Counted from the stretch's first letter, positions 24,838 through 31,906 are shown. The stretch is DNA of 40,567 nt from a virus (IMGVR_UViG_3300032893_000137:1-40567), one strand, 5' to 3'. The notes: generated by a model from the letters alone, not told the origin. Translations and numbers: made by a program.

Positions 24838-25428
24838 TCACTCGTTAGAGGGTTTATCTCCCTTGTCTTCCGTGAGGGCGGATTGGGTATCCCCCTTCCG
24901 TGAATTACGTTTATTCCTATTCTGTTCGGCCATTGTCGCCCACCGACAGTTCTCTTTGGAATAGGGGCCATTCGGATCAATTCGGTCTATGGTCGTATTC
25001 TTTGCCCCATACCTTTTCAAGTGTCTTTCGTGGCTCTTGAACATGTCCTTGAAGAAATCATCAAAACTTTTCCATTCCAGCGTAATCCCACGGCCTCCAT
25101 AATACTTGTAAGCCTTACAACTTTTCCTGTTTACTCTAGCTCGCATGCCTCTGTAAATTGAAAACATCCTATGATGTGTCATTCCATGAATAACTATTGC
25201 CGGATTTTTCTTCTTAAATCTTTCTCGTGCCTTATCAAACGAAAAACAACCGCAAGATTTTGACCGACCATTCCTTAACGACGAACCACGGACTACCCCG
25301 CGCTTTCCGCATGAGCAAACGCAATGCCAATGGCTCCCATAACGGTTTTTTAATTCTGACGGCAATTTAGCATATCTAATCACTTTCCATCTACCAAAAG
25401 TCTTACCTACCATCTGGAATATGGGCAT
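24838..25428 (-). CDS. HNH homing endonuclease with N-terminal Cys-rich module
   Basis: The protein has 196 residues. The N-terminal domain GKTFGRWKVIRYAK, then CVCSCGKRGVVRGSSLRNGRSKSCGC, is the standard Cys-rich start of many phage HNH proteins. The nuclease region is HHRMFSIYRGMRARV ... YYGGRGITLEWKSFDDFFKDM, then TIDRIDPNGPYSKENCRWAT, with the catalytic His/Asn replaced by the variant typical of this group. Start ATG 25428 is not strong; ATG 25413 is an alternative. A long unstructured basic tail follows (EQNRNKRNSRKGD). Confidence 0.8.
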   Translation of the reverse strand: MPIFQMVGKTFGRWKVIRYAKLPSELKNRYGSHWHCVCSCGKRGVVRGSSLRNGRSKSCGCFSFDKARERFKKKNPAIVIHGMTHHRMFSIYRGMRARVNRKSCKAYKYYGGRGITLEWKSFDDFFKDMFKSHERHLKRYGAKNTTIDRIDPNGPYSKENCRWATMAEQNRNKRNSRKGDTQSALTEDKGDKPSNE

Positions 25429-25432
25429 GCCG

Positions 25433-25600
25433 TTATTCTGACATAAAATCCGTCGCTTGCGAAGAGGGGGAGAACTTCAAGTATTTCTCCATTGGATCAG
25501 CGTCTTCCCAGTCTTTTGGCGCAGGAGATGAGGCGGAGAATTCGGGTTCACATTCATTACAGCCGCTACACCAATGCGCTTTTAGTCTCTTGTTTGGCAT
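25433..25600 (-). CDS. Small protein with N-terminal Cys cluster
   Basis: The encoded protein has 55 residues: HWCSGCNECEPEF, three Cys that could hold a zinc with a nearby His, followed by an acidic polar chain. The start has the TGATATATG arrangement, 3 nt after the previous stop. It is too short for a family call. Confidence 0.45.
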   Translation of the reverse strand: MPNKRLKAHWCSGCNECEPEFSASSPAPKDWEDADPMEKYLKFSPSSQATDFMSE

Positions 25601-25603
25601 ATA

Positions 25604-25825
25604 TCACTCAGCTAATAGCTTTTTGATGAGACGAAGTTTCGCAAGGGCGGCGCGTCTGGTAGGCACAGCTCCCCAAAGGAATGTTTCAACCTTGCTCTGT
25701 TTTACCTTCGGATAAAAACCCGTCTTTTCGGTTGGCGGAATTGCCTTTTTGATACATGCCATTACATCCAACACATAATAGGCTCGCCATTTCTTCGCCT
25801 TTCGGGCGGAGGGAGACTTGGGCAT
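25604..25825 (-). CDS. Small basic protein, unknown
   Basis: From ATG 25825 (TGATATG with the upstream gene's stop) the protein has 73 residues. A longer frame to 25975 exists but would overlap the upstream gene by 150 bp. Lys/Arg-rich segments (SARKAKKWRAYYVLDVMACIKKA, residues 5-27, and ALAKLRLIKKLLAE) suggest nucleic-acid contact. I do not recognise it. Confidence 0.5.
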   Translation of the reverse strand: MPKSPSARKAKKWRAYYVLDVMACIKKAIPPTEKTGFYPKVKQSKVETFLWGAVPTRRAALAKLRLIKKLLAE

Positions 25826-25826
25826 A

Positions 25827-26174
25827 TCAGGACGGGTATTCAGGAAGATTAGATGAAACATGGTTAATCCCGTTGTTAACCATCGTTTGATGACACCAAT
25901 CAATGTGTTTCTCCAATTCTTCCACCCGTGTAAGGGCGTCAAGGGCGGTGGAGGCCAGATCAGGAGCGGCAGCAATCAGATGAGCATCGGCCCAGCCTGA
26001 CGGGTCTTCCTGATCTAAAATTACGATTTGTTTGTCATCTGGATAGATTCCGTGGCTATCAATCGTGGTTACATTGATATTACCCATTGGGCCAGCGTGA
26101 GCGTGCCACGGCCCGCTTGTGGTTCCTTCCATCAACTCCTTTATCTCCTTCGCGCTCATGATCTTATTTGACAT
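25827..26174 (-). CDS. Ead/Ea22-like early protein
   Basis: The protein has 115 residues. The layout AKEIKELMEGTTSGPWHAHAG ... DAHLIAAAPDLASTALDALTRVEELEKHIDW (residues 7-27 and 62-92) is a recurring phage early-protein family: a TxGPW motif, a D-A-x-LIAAAPxLL motif and a terminal coiled coil, seen in Ead/Ea22-like proteins of lambdoid and many other phages. The function of that family is unknown. The start is in TAGATATG, 2 nt after the previous stop. Confidence 0.6.
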   Translation of the reverse strand: MSNKIMSAKEIKELMEGTTSGPWHAHAGPMGNINVTTIDSHGIYPDDKQIVILDQEDPSGWADAHLIAAAPDLASTALDALTRVEELEKHIDWCHQTMVNNGINHVSSNLPEYPS

Positions 26175-26176
26175 AT

Positions 26177-26365
26177 CTATTCTTCCTTTAATTCATTAGC
26201 CCACTTTTCAAGCTCGGCCAGAAGGATGTCGGCATCAACGGCATGGATTGTCCCGATCTCGTCGCGGAAGCTCGGCCAGTCGTCCGTTTCGAACCCAATG
26301 ACCTTTATTTGCTTGCTGGCCTTTTTCACACACTCGCAAAGACGCAGGAGGTCGGAGGGAGACAT
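26177..26365 (-). CDS. Small acidic protein, unknown
   Basis: From ATG 26365 the protein has 62 residues; the frame opens at 26395, but the shorter start has the TGATATG arrangement with the upstream stop. The sequence is helix, then GFETDDWPSFRDEIGTIHAVDADILLAELEKWANEL. It is acidic and looks like a small alpha/beta protein. No family is recognised. Confidence 0.5.
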   Translation of the reverse strand: MSPSDLLRLCECVKKASKQIKVIGFETDDWPSFRDEIGTIHAVDADILLAELEKWANELKEE

Positions 26366-26366
26366 A

Positions 26367-26594
26367 TCACTCAAGTTCTTCACGCTCGATAACAACTACG
26401 TTCATGCCAAAGGAATCGGATTGCATAGAGATAGCTTTAAGGTCTTTCTCCAATTTGTCTTTCAGTAGTGATACCTTTTCATTCTCTGATTTGGGGATGT
26501 GTAGCACGAGGGAAATCTCCCCGTCCTGCTCAACGCGTGTAAAAACAATCCCATTATCGGTAAACCATTTTTCTACATCTTCTCGGAATGTCAT
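26367..26594 (-). CDS. Small protein, unknown
   Basis: The protein has 75 residues, in beta-alpha-beta order: FREDVEKWFTDNGIVFTRVEQ, then EISLVLHIP, KVSLLKDKLEKDLKAI and GMNVVVIE. It could be a compact ferredoxin-like fold. Acidic at the end. The start is in the TAGATATG context. I do not recognise the family. Confidence 0.5.
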   Translation of the reverse strand: MTFREDVEKWFTDNGIVFTRVEQDGEISLVLHIPKSENEKVSLLKDKLEKDLKAISMQSDSFGMNVVVIEREELE

Positions 26595-26596
26595 AT

Positions 26597-26935
26597 CTAT
26601 TTTAAGTTAGTCAGCTTGCGTAATTCATCGGCACGCGCCTCCGCTTCGGCTTTGGTTTGGTAACAGAGGCCGCTATCGAAGTTGCCTTCATCAAATTGAC
26701 TATTGAAATTATAAAGTCTTGGTTTCCATTTTCCAGCATAGATTTCTAGTGTCCAGTATGGTTCTCCTTTTGATGGTTTCCACCTCTCCTCCACAGGTTC
26801 TGGTTCTTGGGCGGCGAGGTTCCGTAATTCCGTGGCCATTAGAGACGACCAAGTCAATGTCGAGTTTTTTGAGATTTGCTGTACCGTTTCAACCGCCTCC
26901 GCAATCTTCAAGAAGATTTGTTTGTTGGATGACAT
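26597..26935 (-). CDS. Small protein, unknown
   Basis: The protein has 112 residues. The first half is helical; the second is WTLEIYAGKWKPRLYNF, then a SGLCYQTKAEAEARADELRKL helix, a strand-then-helix layout similar to small phage proteins with an AEAxARAxE end. The start is in TAATATG, 1 nt after the previous stop. No function is visible. Confidence 0.5.
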   Translation of the reverse strand: MSSNKQIFLKIAEAVETVQQISKNSTLTWSSLMATELRNLAAQEPEPVEERWKPSKGEPYWTLEIYAGKWKPRLYNFNSQFDEGNFDSGLCYQTKAEAEARADELRKLTNLK

Positions 26936-26936
26936 A

Positions 26937-27239
26937 TTATTTTCTATCCATCAAGAGATACGCTAGAGTTGTAACGAAGATGGATGGCCCCAAAGCAAAC
27001 CAAAGACCATCCAGGGTGATATCCTTCGTATTCGTGCTGATCGTAGTTACGGTTGTTGAAGCCGTCTTTTCTTGCAATCGCCAATCAGACGCTACCACGA
27101 AAAAACTATGTTCATTATTACGGATATCTTCGATATATTTTTGAGTGTAGTAAAAATGCGATGACCAAAACATCGATAGCAGGAAGACAAACCAACAGAT
27201 GCCAAACTTATTTGATAGCGTGCGTTGGGTGTATTGCAT
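26937..27239 (-). CDS. Two-span membrane protein
   Basis: The protein has 100 residues. One hydrophobic span lies at residues 11-29 (FGICWFVFLLSMFWSSHFYY) and another at about residues 79-95 (LWFALGPSIFVTTLAYLLM). The loop between them (about 50 residues) is polar and would be outside if the N terminus is inside. A membrane-targeted early protein is plausible, for example superinfection exclusion or a host membrane effector. The start is in GATATG. Confidence 0.55.
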   Translation of the reverse strand: MQYTQRTLSNKFGICWFVFLLSMFWSSHFYYTQKYIEDIRNNEHSFFVVASDWRLQEKTASTTVTTISTNTKDITLDGLWFALGPSIFVTTLAYLLMDRK

Positions 27240-27242
27240 ATC

Positions 27243-27428
27243 TCATTCAGGGAGAATAGTGATAGAGGCGTGAGGAAACTGTTCCTGTATTTGCTTCCAC
27301 GTCATTAATTCATGTATTTCTACTGCTTCAACCTTTGAAAAGTTTTTAGGCTTCTTGTCTAACCATTCACCTTTTACGAGATAACGAATCGTTCGCTCCT
27401 TCTTCGCGTGTTGTTTTGGGGAGGGCAT
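27243..27428 (-). CDS. Small basic protein, unknown
   Basis: The protein has 61 residues: a basic start (PSPKQHAKKERTIRYLVKGEWLDKKPK), described as residues 2-28, then VEAVEIHELMTWKQIQEQFPHASITIL. The start is in TAATATG. It reads like a small DNA- or RNA-associated protein but no family is recognised. Confidence 0.45.
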   Translation of the reverse strand: MPSPKQHAKKERTIRYLVKGEWLDKKPKNFSKVEAVEIHELMTWKQIQEQFPHASITILPE

Positions 27429-27429
27429 A

Positions 27430-27582
27430 TTATTTGTACTTGGGATCGCGTTCTTTAATGCGCCTAGCTACTTCCTTCTGATCCATCATGTGAAACTCAT
27501 CGAAGCGTTTTTGGACTTCTTTCCTGTCCATCATGGAATGAATTCCCATGACAAACTCGAAGTCAGGATTTATTGTGTTCAT
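27430..27582 (-). CDS. Small charged protein with internal repeat
   Basis: The encoded protein has 50 residues. It contains two similar blocks, MMDRKEVQKRFDEFH and MMDQKEVARRIKERD, an internal duplication of a helix-forming unit. The start is in ATATATG. It may be a short amphipathic or helix-turn-helix-like protein; nothing more can be said. Confidence 0.45.
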   Translation of the reverse strand: MNTINPDFEFVMGIHSMMDRKEVQKRFDEFHMMDQKEVARRIKERDPKYK

Positions 27583-27609
27583 ATATTCATTCTGATTTAG
27601 GGAAGTAGC
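27578..27609. repeat. Direct repeat copy A
   Basis: A 32-bp segment identical to 28284-28315. It covers a start codon region in both copies and the end of a micro-ORF with the tail YFPKSE. A second shared block (23 of 24 bases) lies at 27727-27750 and 28323-28346. The two copies bracket an HNH gene and its neighbour. Confidence 0.85.
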
Positions 27610-27655
27610 CCGCGATCCTCTTTGACTTCACCTCGCCACATGTCTCACACCGCAT
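27587..27655 (-). CDS. Micro-ORF with Cys pair (uncertain)
   Basis: This candidate encodes 22 residues: MRCETCGEVKSKRIAG and the C-terminal YFPKSE shared with the 28293-28355 micro-ORF. It overlaps the 27628-27753 gene in another frame by 28 bp. It has a Cys-x-x-Cys pair but no supporting context beyond the repeat. It could be the relic of a duplicated gene cut by an insertion. Confidence 0.25.
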   Translation of the reverse strand: MRCETCGEVKSKRIAGYFPKSE

Positions 27656-27753
27656 AAGAAAGGTTGTGATGCTCCAATTGGGCGGCCCAACGCGTTTTCA
27701 TCCTCTACCGCATCCCTCTGCTCCTCTACCCACGTATGATTATGGAAGAACAT
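27628..27753 (-). CDS. Small protein, unknown (start duplicated elsewhere)
   Basis: From ATG 27753 the protein has 41 residues; the start is in TGATATG with the stop of the HNH gene. The first eight residues (MFFHNHTW) resemble the MLSFFHHHTW start of the micro-ORF at 28293-28355. The frame can be extended to 27858 but that part lies inside the HNH gene. The remaining sequence is polar. Function unknown; it may be a decayed copy. Confidence 0.35.
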   Translation of the reverse strand: MFFHNHTWVEEQRDAVEDENALGRPIGASQPFLCGVRHVAR

Positions 27754-27754
27754 A

Positions 27755-28018
27755 TCAATCAAATGGTGATGGTAATGGTTTAATGAAGTTCGCGCCTTTG
27801 GATGTGTTGCATTTTCTACATTCGCCTTGGATGTTCTCTTTTCGGTATGTCCCGCCATATGCTTTCGGCAAAATGTGGCCTAACGTGAACGCATTATCTT
27901 CGACTGCTCCTCTTTTATTCATAGCCCGTATGAAACACGGCTGGCCGCACATGGCGCATAGGCCGCGCTGTTTCATAAACAGTCTGTAAAGATTCTTTCG
28001 AGCTTTTTGTTTGCCCAT
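27755..28018 (-). CDS. HNH endonuclease, minimal
   Basis: The protein has 87 residues. A CAMCGQPC knuckle, TLGHILPKAYGGTYRKENIQGECRKCNTSKG with the His, the Asn and the second CxxC, is a compact McrA-type HNH nuclease. It has no separate DNA-binding domain. It lies between the two copies of a duplicated short segment, which may mark where it entered the operon. Confidence 0.8.
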   Translation of the reverse strand: MGKQKARKNLYRLFMKQRGLCAMCGQPCFIRAMNKRGAVEDNAFTLGHILPKAYGGTYRKENIQGECRKCNTSKGANFIKPLPSPFD

Positions 28019-28027
28019 ATGATTTGT

Positions 28028-28288
28028 TCATCCTCTCCATTGCCTTATCCTTTTGGATAAAGCCTCGGAGAGCATGAAAAATCTCATCGCTTCTCGTGCG
28101 GACGCTTCTGTTGGGAAACGCTCCTGAATCTTCTTCACCATCTCTTGAAAGAGAGGGCCGCCTGTCCGAAAATCCTCAATAAGCATCTCGTTCATGTGGT
28201 AGCCGCAAATCTCCGTTCCCTGCTCCCAAATAAAATCGTAGAACTCAATCAGGTCGGCTACCCATCCTTTCGTTTGTGTTTCATTCAT
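28028..28288 (-). CDS. Small helical protein, unknown
   Basis: The protein has 86 residues, all helical in appearance: GWVADLIEFYDFIWEQG, then GPLFQEMVKKIQERF and REAMRFFMLSEALSKRIRQW. It is moderately acidic, with a Cys and two His in the middle. The start lies in the repeat and in the ATATATG context. No family is recognised. Confidence 0.5.
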   Translation of the reverse strand: MNETQTKGWVADLIEFYDFIWEQGTEICGYHMNEMLIEDFRTGGPLFQEMVKKIQERFPTEASAREAMRFFMLSEALSKRIRQWRG

Positions 28289-28315
28289 ATATTCATTCTG
28301 ATTTAGGGAAGTAGC
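28284..28315. repeat. Direct repeat copy B
   Basis: Identical to 27578-27609 over 32 bp. In this copy the second shared block is only 7 bp away (28323-28346), whereas in copy A it is 117 bp away, so copy A appears to carry an insertion or copy B a deletion. Confidence 0.85.
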
Positions 28316-28355
28316 TCTCCTTTACCCACGTATGATGATGGAAGAAAGAAAGCAT
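28293..28355 (-). CDS. Micro-protein MLSFFHHHTW-type
   Basis: This ORF encodes 20 residues with a His-rich start (FFHHHTWV) and the end SYFPKSE. The start has the TAATATG arrangement with the methyltransferase stop, and its stop lies just ahead of the next start. It is the intact form of a sequence that is interrupted at 27587-27753. Whether it acts as a protein or only as a coupling leader is open. Confidence 0.35.
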   Translation of the reverse strand: MLSFFHHHTWVKESYFPKSE

Positions 28356-28356
28356 A

Positions 28357-28863
28357 TTAGAGCTTTATTTCTACTGTTACTAAAGTGTCATTCTTAGAAC
28401 CGCCGTGCGGCACAATCAAGATTCGTTGCATCTCGAATCCCCGACCCTTACCAAGCCCCATAGTATTCCATCCGAAGCAGATAACTTTTCCACCCTGTTT
28501 TGTAATTCTGGCCATTTCATCTTTACAAGATTTCCAGTAGCCCATATTCGCTACAGATTGTTTTAACTTCTCTTTCCCATAGCTTCGATAACACTCGGCG
28601 GCTTGGGTGATGGAATAAGGTGGGTCGAACAGAACTCCGTCTAGCGAATCGCTGGTGATATCGCGTAAAAATGACAGCGCGTCCAAATGGAAAGTTGCCT
28701 TTGCGTCAGGGTTAAGGTCATTGGTAAGAGAACATGGACTATTCATACCGGCAAATGGGTCGGCCCATCTTTCTCCAACGATTTCCTGCTTCAACAATTC
28801 ACGGATCGGCTTAATCGTGAATGTCCATTTGTTGGGCATGGCCCAAATGCGTTCTATTTTCAT
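28357..28863 (-). CDS. Orphan DNA methyltransferase (DPPY type)
   Basis: From ATG 28863 the protein has 168 residues; a GGGGAG ribosome-like site precedes that ATG, so the longer in-frame start at 28935 is less likely. WADPFAGMNSPC is the SAM-binding DPFxG motif and GVLFDPPYS is the catalytic DPPY of N6-adenine or N4-cytosine methyltransferases. The order, DPPY after DPF, is like a beta-type or D12-like class but short. No cognate restriction gene is near. It would protect phage DNA from host restriction or alter regulation. An unexplained KTFT-like N terminus (NKWTFTIKPIRELL) matches the start of similar phage methyltransferases. Confidence 0.8.
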   Translation of the reverse strand: MKIERIWAMPNKWTFTIKPIRELLKQEIVGERWADPFAGMNSPCSLTNDLNPDAKATFHLDALSFLRDITSDSLDGVLFDPPYSITQAAECYRSYGKEKLKQSVANMGYWKSCKDEMARITKQGGKVICFGWNTMGLGKGRGFEMQRILIVPHGGSKNDTLVTVEIKL

Positions 28864-29029
28864 ACTCCCCGCTTTCCATCCCTCTTGGATGAACTTCGGA
28901 GAGCATGAGCTTGAAAGGGGCAGAGGGTCCACCAACCTTTCGGCTGATGAGTTTTCCTTTCAAGCAAAGCTCGCGGACATGACCAGCATCGGGAGATCCG
29001 ATTTCACGGCCCGACCCCCTTCACCTGAA

Positions 29030-29413
29030 CACACCGCTTTAGGGCTGTTAAGTGTGGTGCTATGAACACCGCGATTTTTCATAGAAATCATCCTTACCAG
29101 CCCCGAAGCGACGATGAATGGCTGCTCATTCACTTACGTCAGGGGCGGTTCTTCTCGGCCACCTTACTGAACCATTCATTTCGTATATTTGTCGCTACGG
29201 CCTCTCTTTCGAGAGAGCCGCCGGAAGAAGATGATGACTAACCGATATTCTTCAGCGGAATATCTTCCGTCGGTGTTTTTCATATGCTTATTTAACGCGC
29301 GGCATATGCCTTTTCATCATCTTCCGGCGACTGCCATCAGAGATGGCTCTGCCGCCGACAATTAACAGTGCGGCTAAGTGCCGCCCCAGAAGCCCTGTAA
29401 GGCTCTAGGGGCG
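29030..29413 (-). ncRNA. Candidate structured non-coding RNA
   Basis: The gap 28864-29416 (553 bp) has no gene over about 45 codons. It holds a dense set of helices on the - strand: a 16-bp stem 29219-29237/29314-29329 with a 3-nt bulge; inside it GATATTC hairpin (29244-29264) and CATATGC hairpin (29281-29308); a CTCTC-GAAA-GAGAG tetraloop hairpin (29202-29215, GNRA on the - strand); GCCATC/GATGGC (29333-29347); GCGGC/GCCGC (29370-29384); CGCCCC/GGGGCG with AGCC/GGCT (29382-29413); TGAATG/CATTCA (29115-29132) within GCCCC/GGGGC; and CACAC/GTGTG (29030-29056). The last two top hairpins share bases, so they compete. Two micro-ORFs with ATG starts (29176-29283, 35 codons; 28960-29091, 43 codons) could instead be real. 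The type is unknown. Confidence 0.5.
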
Positions 29414-29416
29414 ATC

Positions 29417-29578
29417 CTAAGCCCGTTTCCGGTTCAGAGCTTCATGTGCCGCCTTATAGTCTCTCTGCAAGGTATTATACCGCCTTTCACTCTGTATCTG
29501 CTGGAAAGCGATAAAGAGGAGGGAGAGGCCATTTGTAATGAACAGGATACCGATCAAAATGAGCAAGATAGAGTCCAT
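29417..29578 (-). CDS. Small N-terminally anchored membrane protein
   Basis: The encoded protein has 53 residues: a hydrophobic span (SILLILIGILFITNGLSLLFIAF, residues 3-25), then a charged helix (QSERRYNTLQRDYKAAHEALNRK). This is a type II-like single-span peptide with a coiled-coil tail. It lies just ahead of the structured gap and follows the GIY-YIG gene by 8 nt. The start is in CATATG. Function unknown. Confidence 0.55.
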   Translation of the reverse strand: MDSILLILIGILFITNGLSLLFIAFQQIQSERRYNTLQRDYKAAHEALNRKRA

Positions 29579-29586
29579 ATGGTTAT

Positions 29587-30330
29587 TTAAGATGTTTTTT
29601 TATGAAGGTTAGACCAACGTTTCTTTTGAGCTAAACTCATGCGAAGTTTTGTTTCCTCAGATATATGCCTACCGAGCATGGCTTTTCGTAGATTTTCCCG
29701 CCATTCTTTCGTGATAATTCTTCCCATTCGGGACTCGCTCATTTTCCTTCTCGACTCCGGACTGAATGTTCTGCCAGTAAGAGCTCTGCTCAATTTCCTT
29801 CGAGTCTCATCTGAGAATGTACGTCCCTTTGTTGTTTTGCTTATCTTTTCTCTTGTCGCTTGTGTCGGTGGAGCCCTACGTTTTTGTGCCTCTGATAGAT
29901 TCTTTCGATGTTCTTCCGAGAATGTTCTTCCTTTTAAGGCTTTGCTAATGTTTTCTCTTGCCTGCTTTGTGGCTTTCTTGCCCAGATGTGAGGCACTCAT
30001 CTTTTTGCGCGTCGCCTCGTATATCTCCTCAGGGCCACAACCGCCTGGCAAAATATTGAACAAGTTAGATTGATACTTTTCTATCCATTCTCTTTCCTTA
30101 TTTTTCCAATCTTTTAATTCGCATTCTTCGAGAATAAGCATTCTTGGCTTTTCTCCCGTGCTGAGAATGTCTTTGATCCAAAAGTAGAGCTTTTTTCGAT
30201 CCGAGATTCTGCCGTCTCTGACATGCTGTGTCAGTCTTTTCCTTGGAAGGTTTGTTTTTCCAATATAACGCACATACGACGCTTCAAGCGGATCGTTTGG
30301 ATGAACCAATCCATAAATGAAGCATCGCAT
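29587..30330 (-). CDS. GIY-YIG homing endonuclease with NUMOD3 repeats
   Basis: From ATG 30330 the protein has 247 residues. The start follows the previous stop as TAAGCATATG; the frame opens at 30366 inside that gene. MRCFIYGLVHPND ... YVRYIGKTN is the GIY-YIG core, with R (HVRDGR) and E (ERE.WIEKY) further on. From residue 110 there are repeated NUMOD3 units (KMSASHLGKK, NISKALKGRTFS, KISKTTKGRTFS, KLSRALTGRTFS, KMSESRMGR) that give sequence-specific binding. This is a typical free-standing endonuclease, here within the early operon. Confidence 0.92.
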   Translation of the reverse strand: MRCFIYGLVHPNDPLEASYVRYIGKTNLPRKRLTQHVRDGRISDRKKLYFWIKDILSTGEKPRMLILEECELKDWKNKEREWIEKYQSNLFNILPGGCGPEEIYEATRKKMSASHLGKKATKQARENISKALKGRTFSEEHRKNLSEAQKRRAPPTQATREKISKTTKGRTFSDETRRKLSRALTGRTFSPESRRKMSESRMGRIITKEWRENLRKAMLGRHISEETKLRMSLAQKKRWSNLHKKTS

Positions 30331-30334
30331 ATGC

Positions 30335-31168
30335 TTAGAACGGGATGCTCTGTCCATTCTCATCAAGCACCTCGGTTTTTTCTGTCTCGGTTTCTTCTTT
30401 CTCGAAAGATTTTTGCCAAGCCAGCAGTTCTAGGATAGCTTGTCGGACACGCTCCTGCTCGCCTTCATCTAATACCCGTTCCGGCACGAACTTAGCCGCA
30501 TAATATTTTTGCGGTTCTGTGAACTCTACGATGTCAAATCGAGTTGCGATCTGAGAAATAGAATCAACGCCGTCAAAAGCCTTTTTCCAATTTCGCAAGT
30601 AATCGAATACACCTTTTCGTGAAACTCCTTTCAATTTCACATTTACAATGCGGTTTGTTTCTAGGTCTAGGCAATAGGCACTCGCCCACAAATCAAACTG
30701 GAAATCCTTTTGATTAGGGATTTGCTTTTTCTCCAGGATCGCCACGTTCACCGCCTGTGCAAACTCCGCATCAATCGCATCCTTGAAGTCATGATAGGAG
30801 GGATAAATCGCAATCTCCGAACTCTTATTCTCCTTGTCGTCCCAGTTGATCGAAAGCAATTTGATCTCGTCATTCCAATCCGCAAACTCACGCGTTCGAC
30901 GGGTCGGGCCTTGGTAGCCTTCCTTGTACTTCTCCTTGGCAAACCAGCGCACAAGGAGAATGGACGCGTCCCATGCACCCCCTCCCTTCCACGGTTTCTT
31001 TTCCTGCTTCTTTTCGGTCTGATTGAAGGAAGACGTATGCCACATACCACTCTTTCCGTCCAAGCGGATATACGTTGGCCTCGGTGTTTCATTCCCGCCT
31101 TGGAAGGTGGAGAGAGTCTTGAAGAAGTCGGCGTTCGAGGAGGTAGTTGAGAGAGCGTTGGTGTTCAT
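30335..31168 (-). CDS. Protein of unknown function with SSB-like C-terminal tail
   Basis: The protein has 277 residues. The N terminus is low-complexity (NALSTTSSNADFFKTLSTFQGG), then a compact alpha/beta body begins with YIRLDGKSGMWHTSSF. Later segments include DAEFAQAVNVAILEK, LWASAYCLDLETNRIVNVKLKGVSRK and KSFDGVDSIS-like helices. The chain ends in an acidic tract and QSIPF, which resembles the DIPF tail by which SSB proteins contact partners. The protein is long enough to be a DNA-binding or recombination factor of early replication. No conserved domain is certain, so the SSB relation is an inference from the tail only. Confidence 0.45.
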   Translation of the reverse strand: MNTNALSTTSSNADFFKTLSTFQGGNETPRPTYIRLDGKSGMWHTSSFNQTEKKQEKKPWKGGGAWDASILLVRWFAKEKYKEGYQGPTRRTREFADWNDEIKLLSINWDDKENKSSEIAIYPSYHDFKDAIDAEFAQAVNVAILEKKQIPNQKDFQFDLWASAYCLDLETNRIVNVKLKGVSRKGVFDYLRNWKKAFDGVDSISQIATRFDIVEFTEPQKYYAAKFVPERVLDEGEQERVRQAILELLAWQKSFEKEETETEKTEVLDENGQSIPF

Positions 31169-31172
31169 ATGA

Positions 31173-31655
31173 TTAGTTATTTTCTAAAGTTTCTCTGATA
31201 GATGAAGGGATTTTTTTATCGGGATAAAGATAGGCAAGCAATTCTTCACCACTCGCATAACCTTTTTTATCGCCCTCCCAAGAGAAGGCATGGGGCGCAC
31301 CACAACAATTACAACCTTCATCGGTAATTGTTTGATTAGTGATCTTCTCGAACTCTTTCAACCCTTCATAGAGAGATGGAAAATCTTTTTTACATGCTCT
31401 TGCCAAACTTCCTAACCACTTATCTTTTTCTTTCATCTCTTTCGGGGAAAAAAATAATCTGTGGCCAGGACATTTATCTACACATTCTTCTGTAAGATAA
31501 TCTGGCTTTTCTTTATGAGAGAAATTATATACCTTACAGAACCACAAACCTCCCCATTCAACTTCCCATCCTGCTTTTTCTAAGGCCTTCCAATCTTTGT
31601 CTTTGAGCCACCAACCACCACCAGAATTATTTGATGAATATGAGAGGGTTATCAT
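31173..31655 (-). CDS. Conserved-looking phage protein with Cys motifs
   Basis: The protein has 160 residues. The start is MITLSYSSNNSGGGWWLKDK, followed by DWKALEKAGWEVEW, a motif that recurs in phage early proteins. Further on are CVDKCPGHR, and GCNCCGAPHAF, four Cys that may bind zinc. The rest is helical. It overlaps the gene before it by 4 nt (ATGA). No function is assigned to this family. Confidence 0.55.
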   Translation of the reverse strand: MITLSYSSNNSGGGWWLKDKDWKALEKAGWEVEWGGLWFCKVYNFSHKEKPDYLTEECVDKCPGHRLFFSPKEMKEKDKWLGSLARACKKDFPSLYEGLKEFEKITNQTITDEGCNCCGAPHAFSWEGDKKGYASGEELLAYLYPDKKIPSSIRETLENN

Positions 31656-31906
31656 ACCACTTGTTTAGAGTGAATGAATGAGCGGAGCTTATCCACGGCG
31701 GCGACGAATGTCGGGGAACCGATCTTGCTACTCTCGACCATCTGTAACCAGTCGATGATGTCCGAAGCTTCGGTACGGGTGAGTTTCAATTCCGAATTTA
31801 GCTGTCGGATAATATTACTTTCCGTCGGAGTGATGTCGGTTGTGTAAAGATTGCCGAGGCTAAAATGGATTTTCCATCCCTGCTTCTCCGTCATTTGGTT
31901 CTCCAT
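31652..31906 (-). CDS. Small protein, unknown
   Basis: From ATG 31906 the protein has 84 residues; the longer frame to 32074 would lie inside the upstream gene and its start lacks the ATATG context. The sequence is beta then helical: KQGWKIHFSLGNLYTTDI, then ESNIIRQLNSELKLTRTEASDIIDWLQMVE and FVAAVDKLRSFI. The start is in TAATATG with the upstream stop. It is not recognised. Confidence 0.5.
   Translation of the reverse strand: MENQMTEKQGWKIHFSLGNLYTTDITPTESNIIRQLNSELKLTRTEASDIIDWLQMVESSKIGSPTFVAAVDKLRSFIHSKQVV

Noticed and set aside
28864-28935. Longer start for the methyltransferase at 28935
   Set aside because: The added residues look non-conserved and a GGGGAG site precedes ATG 28863.
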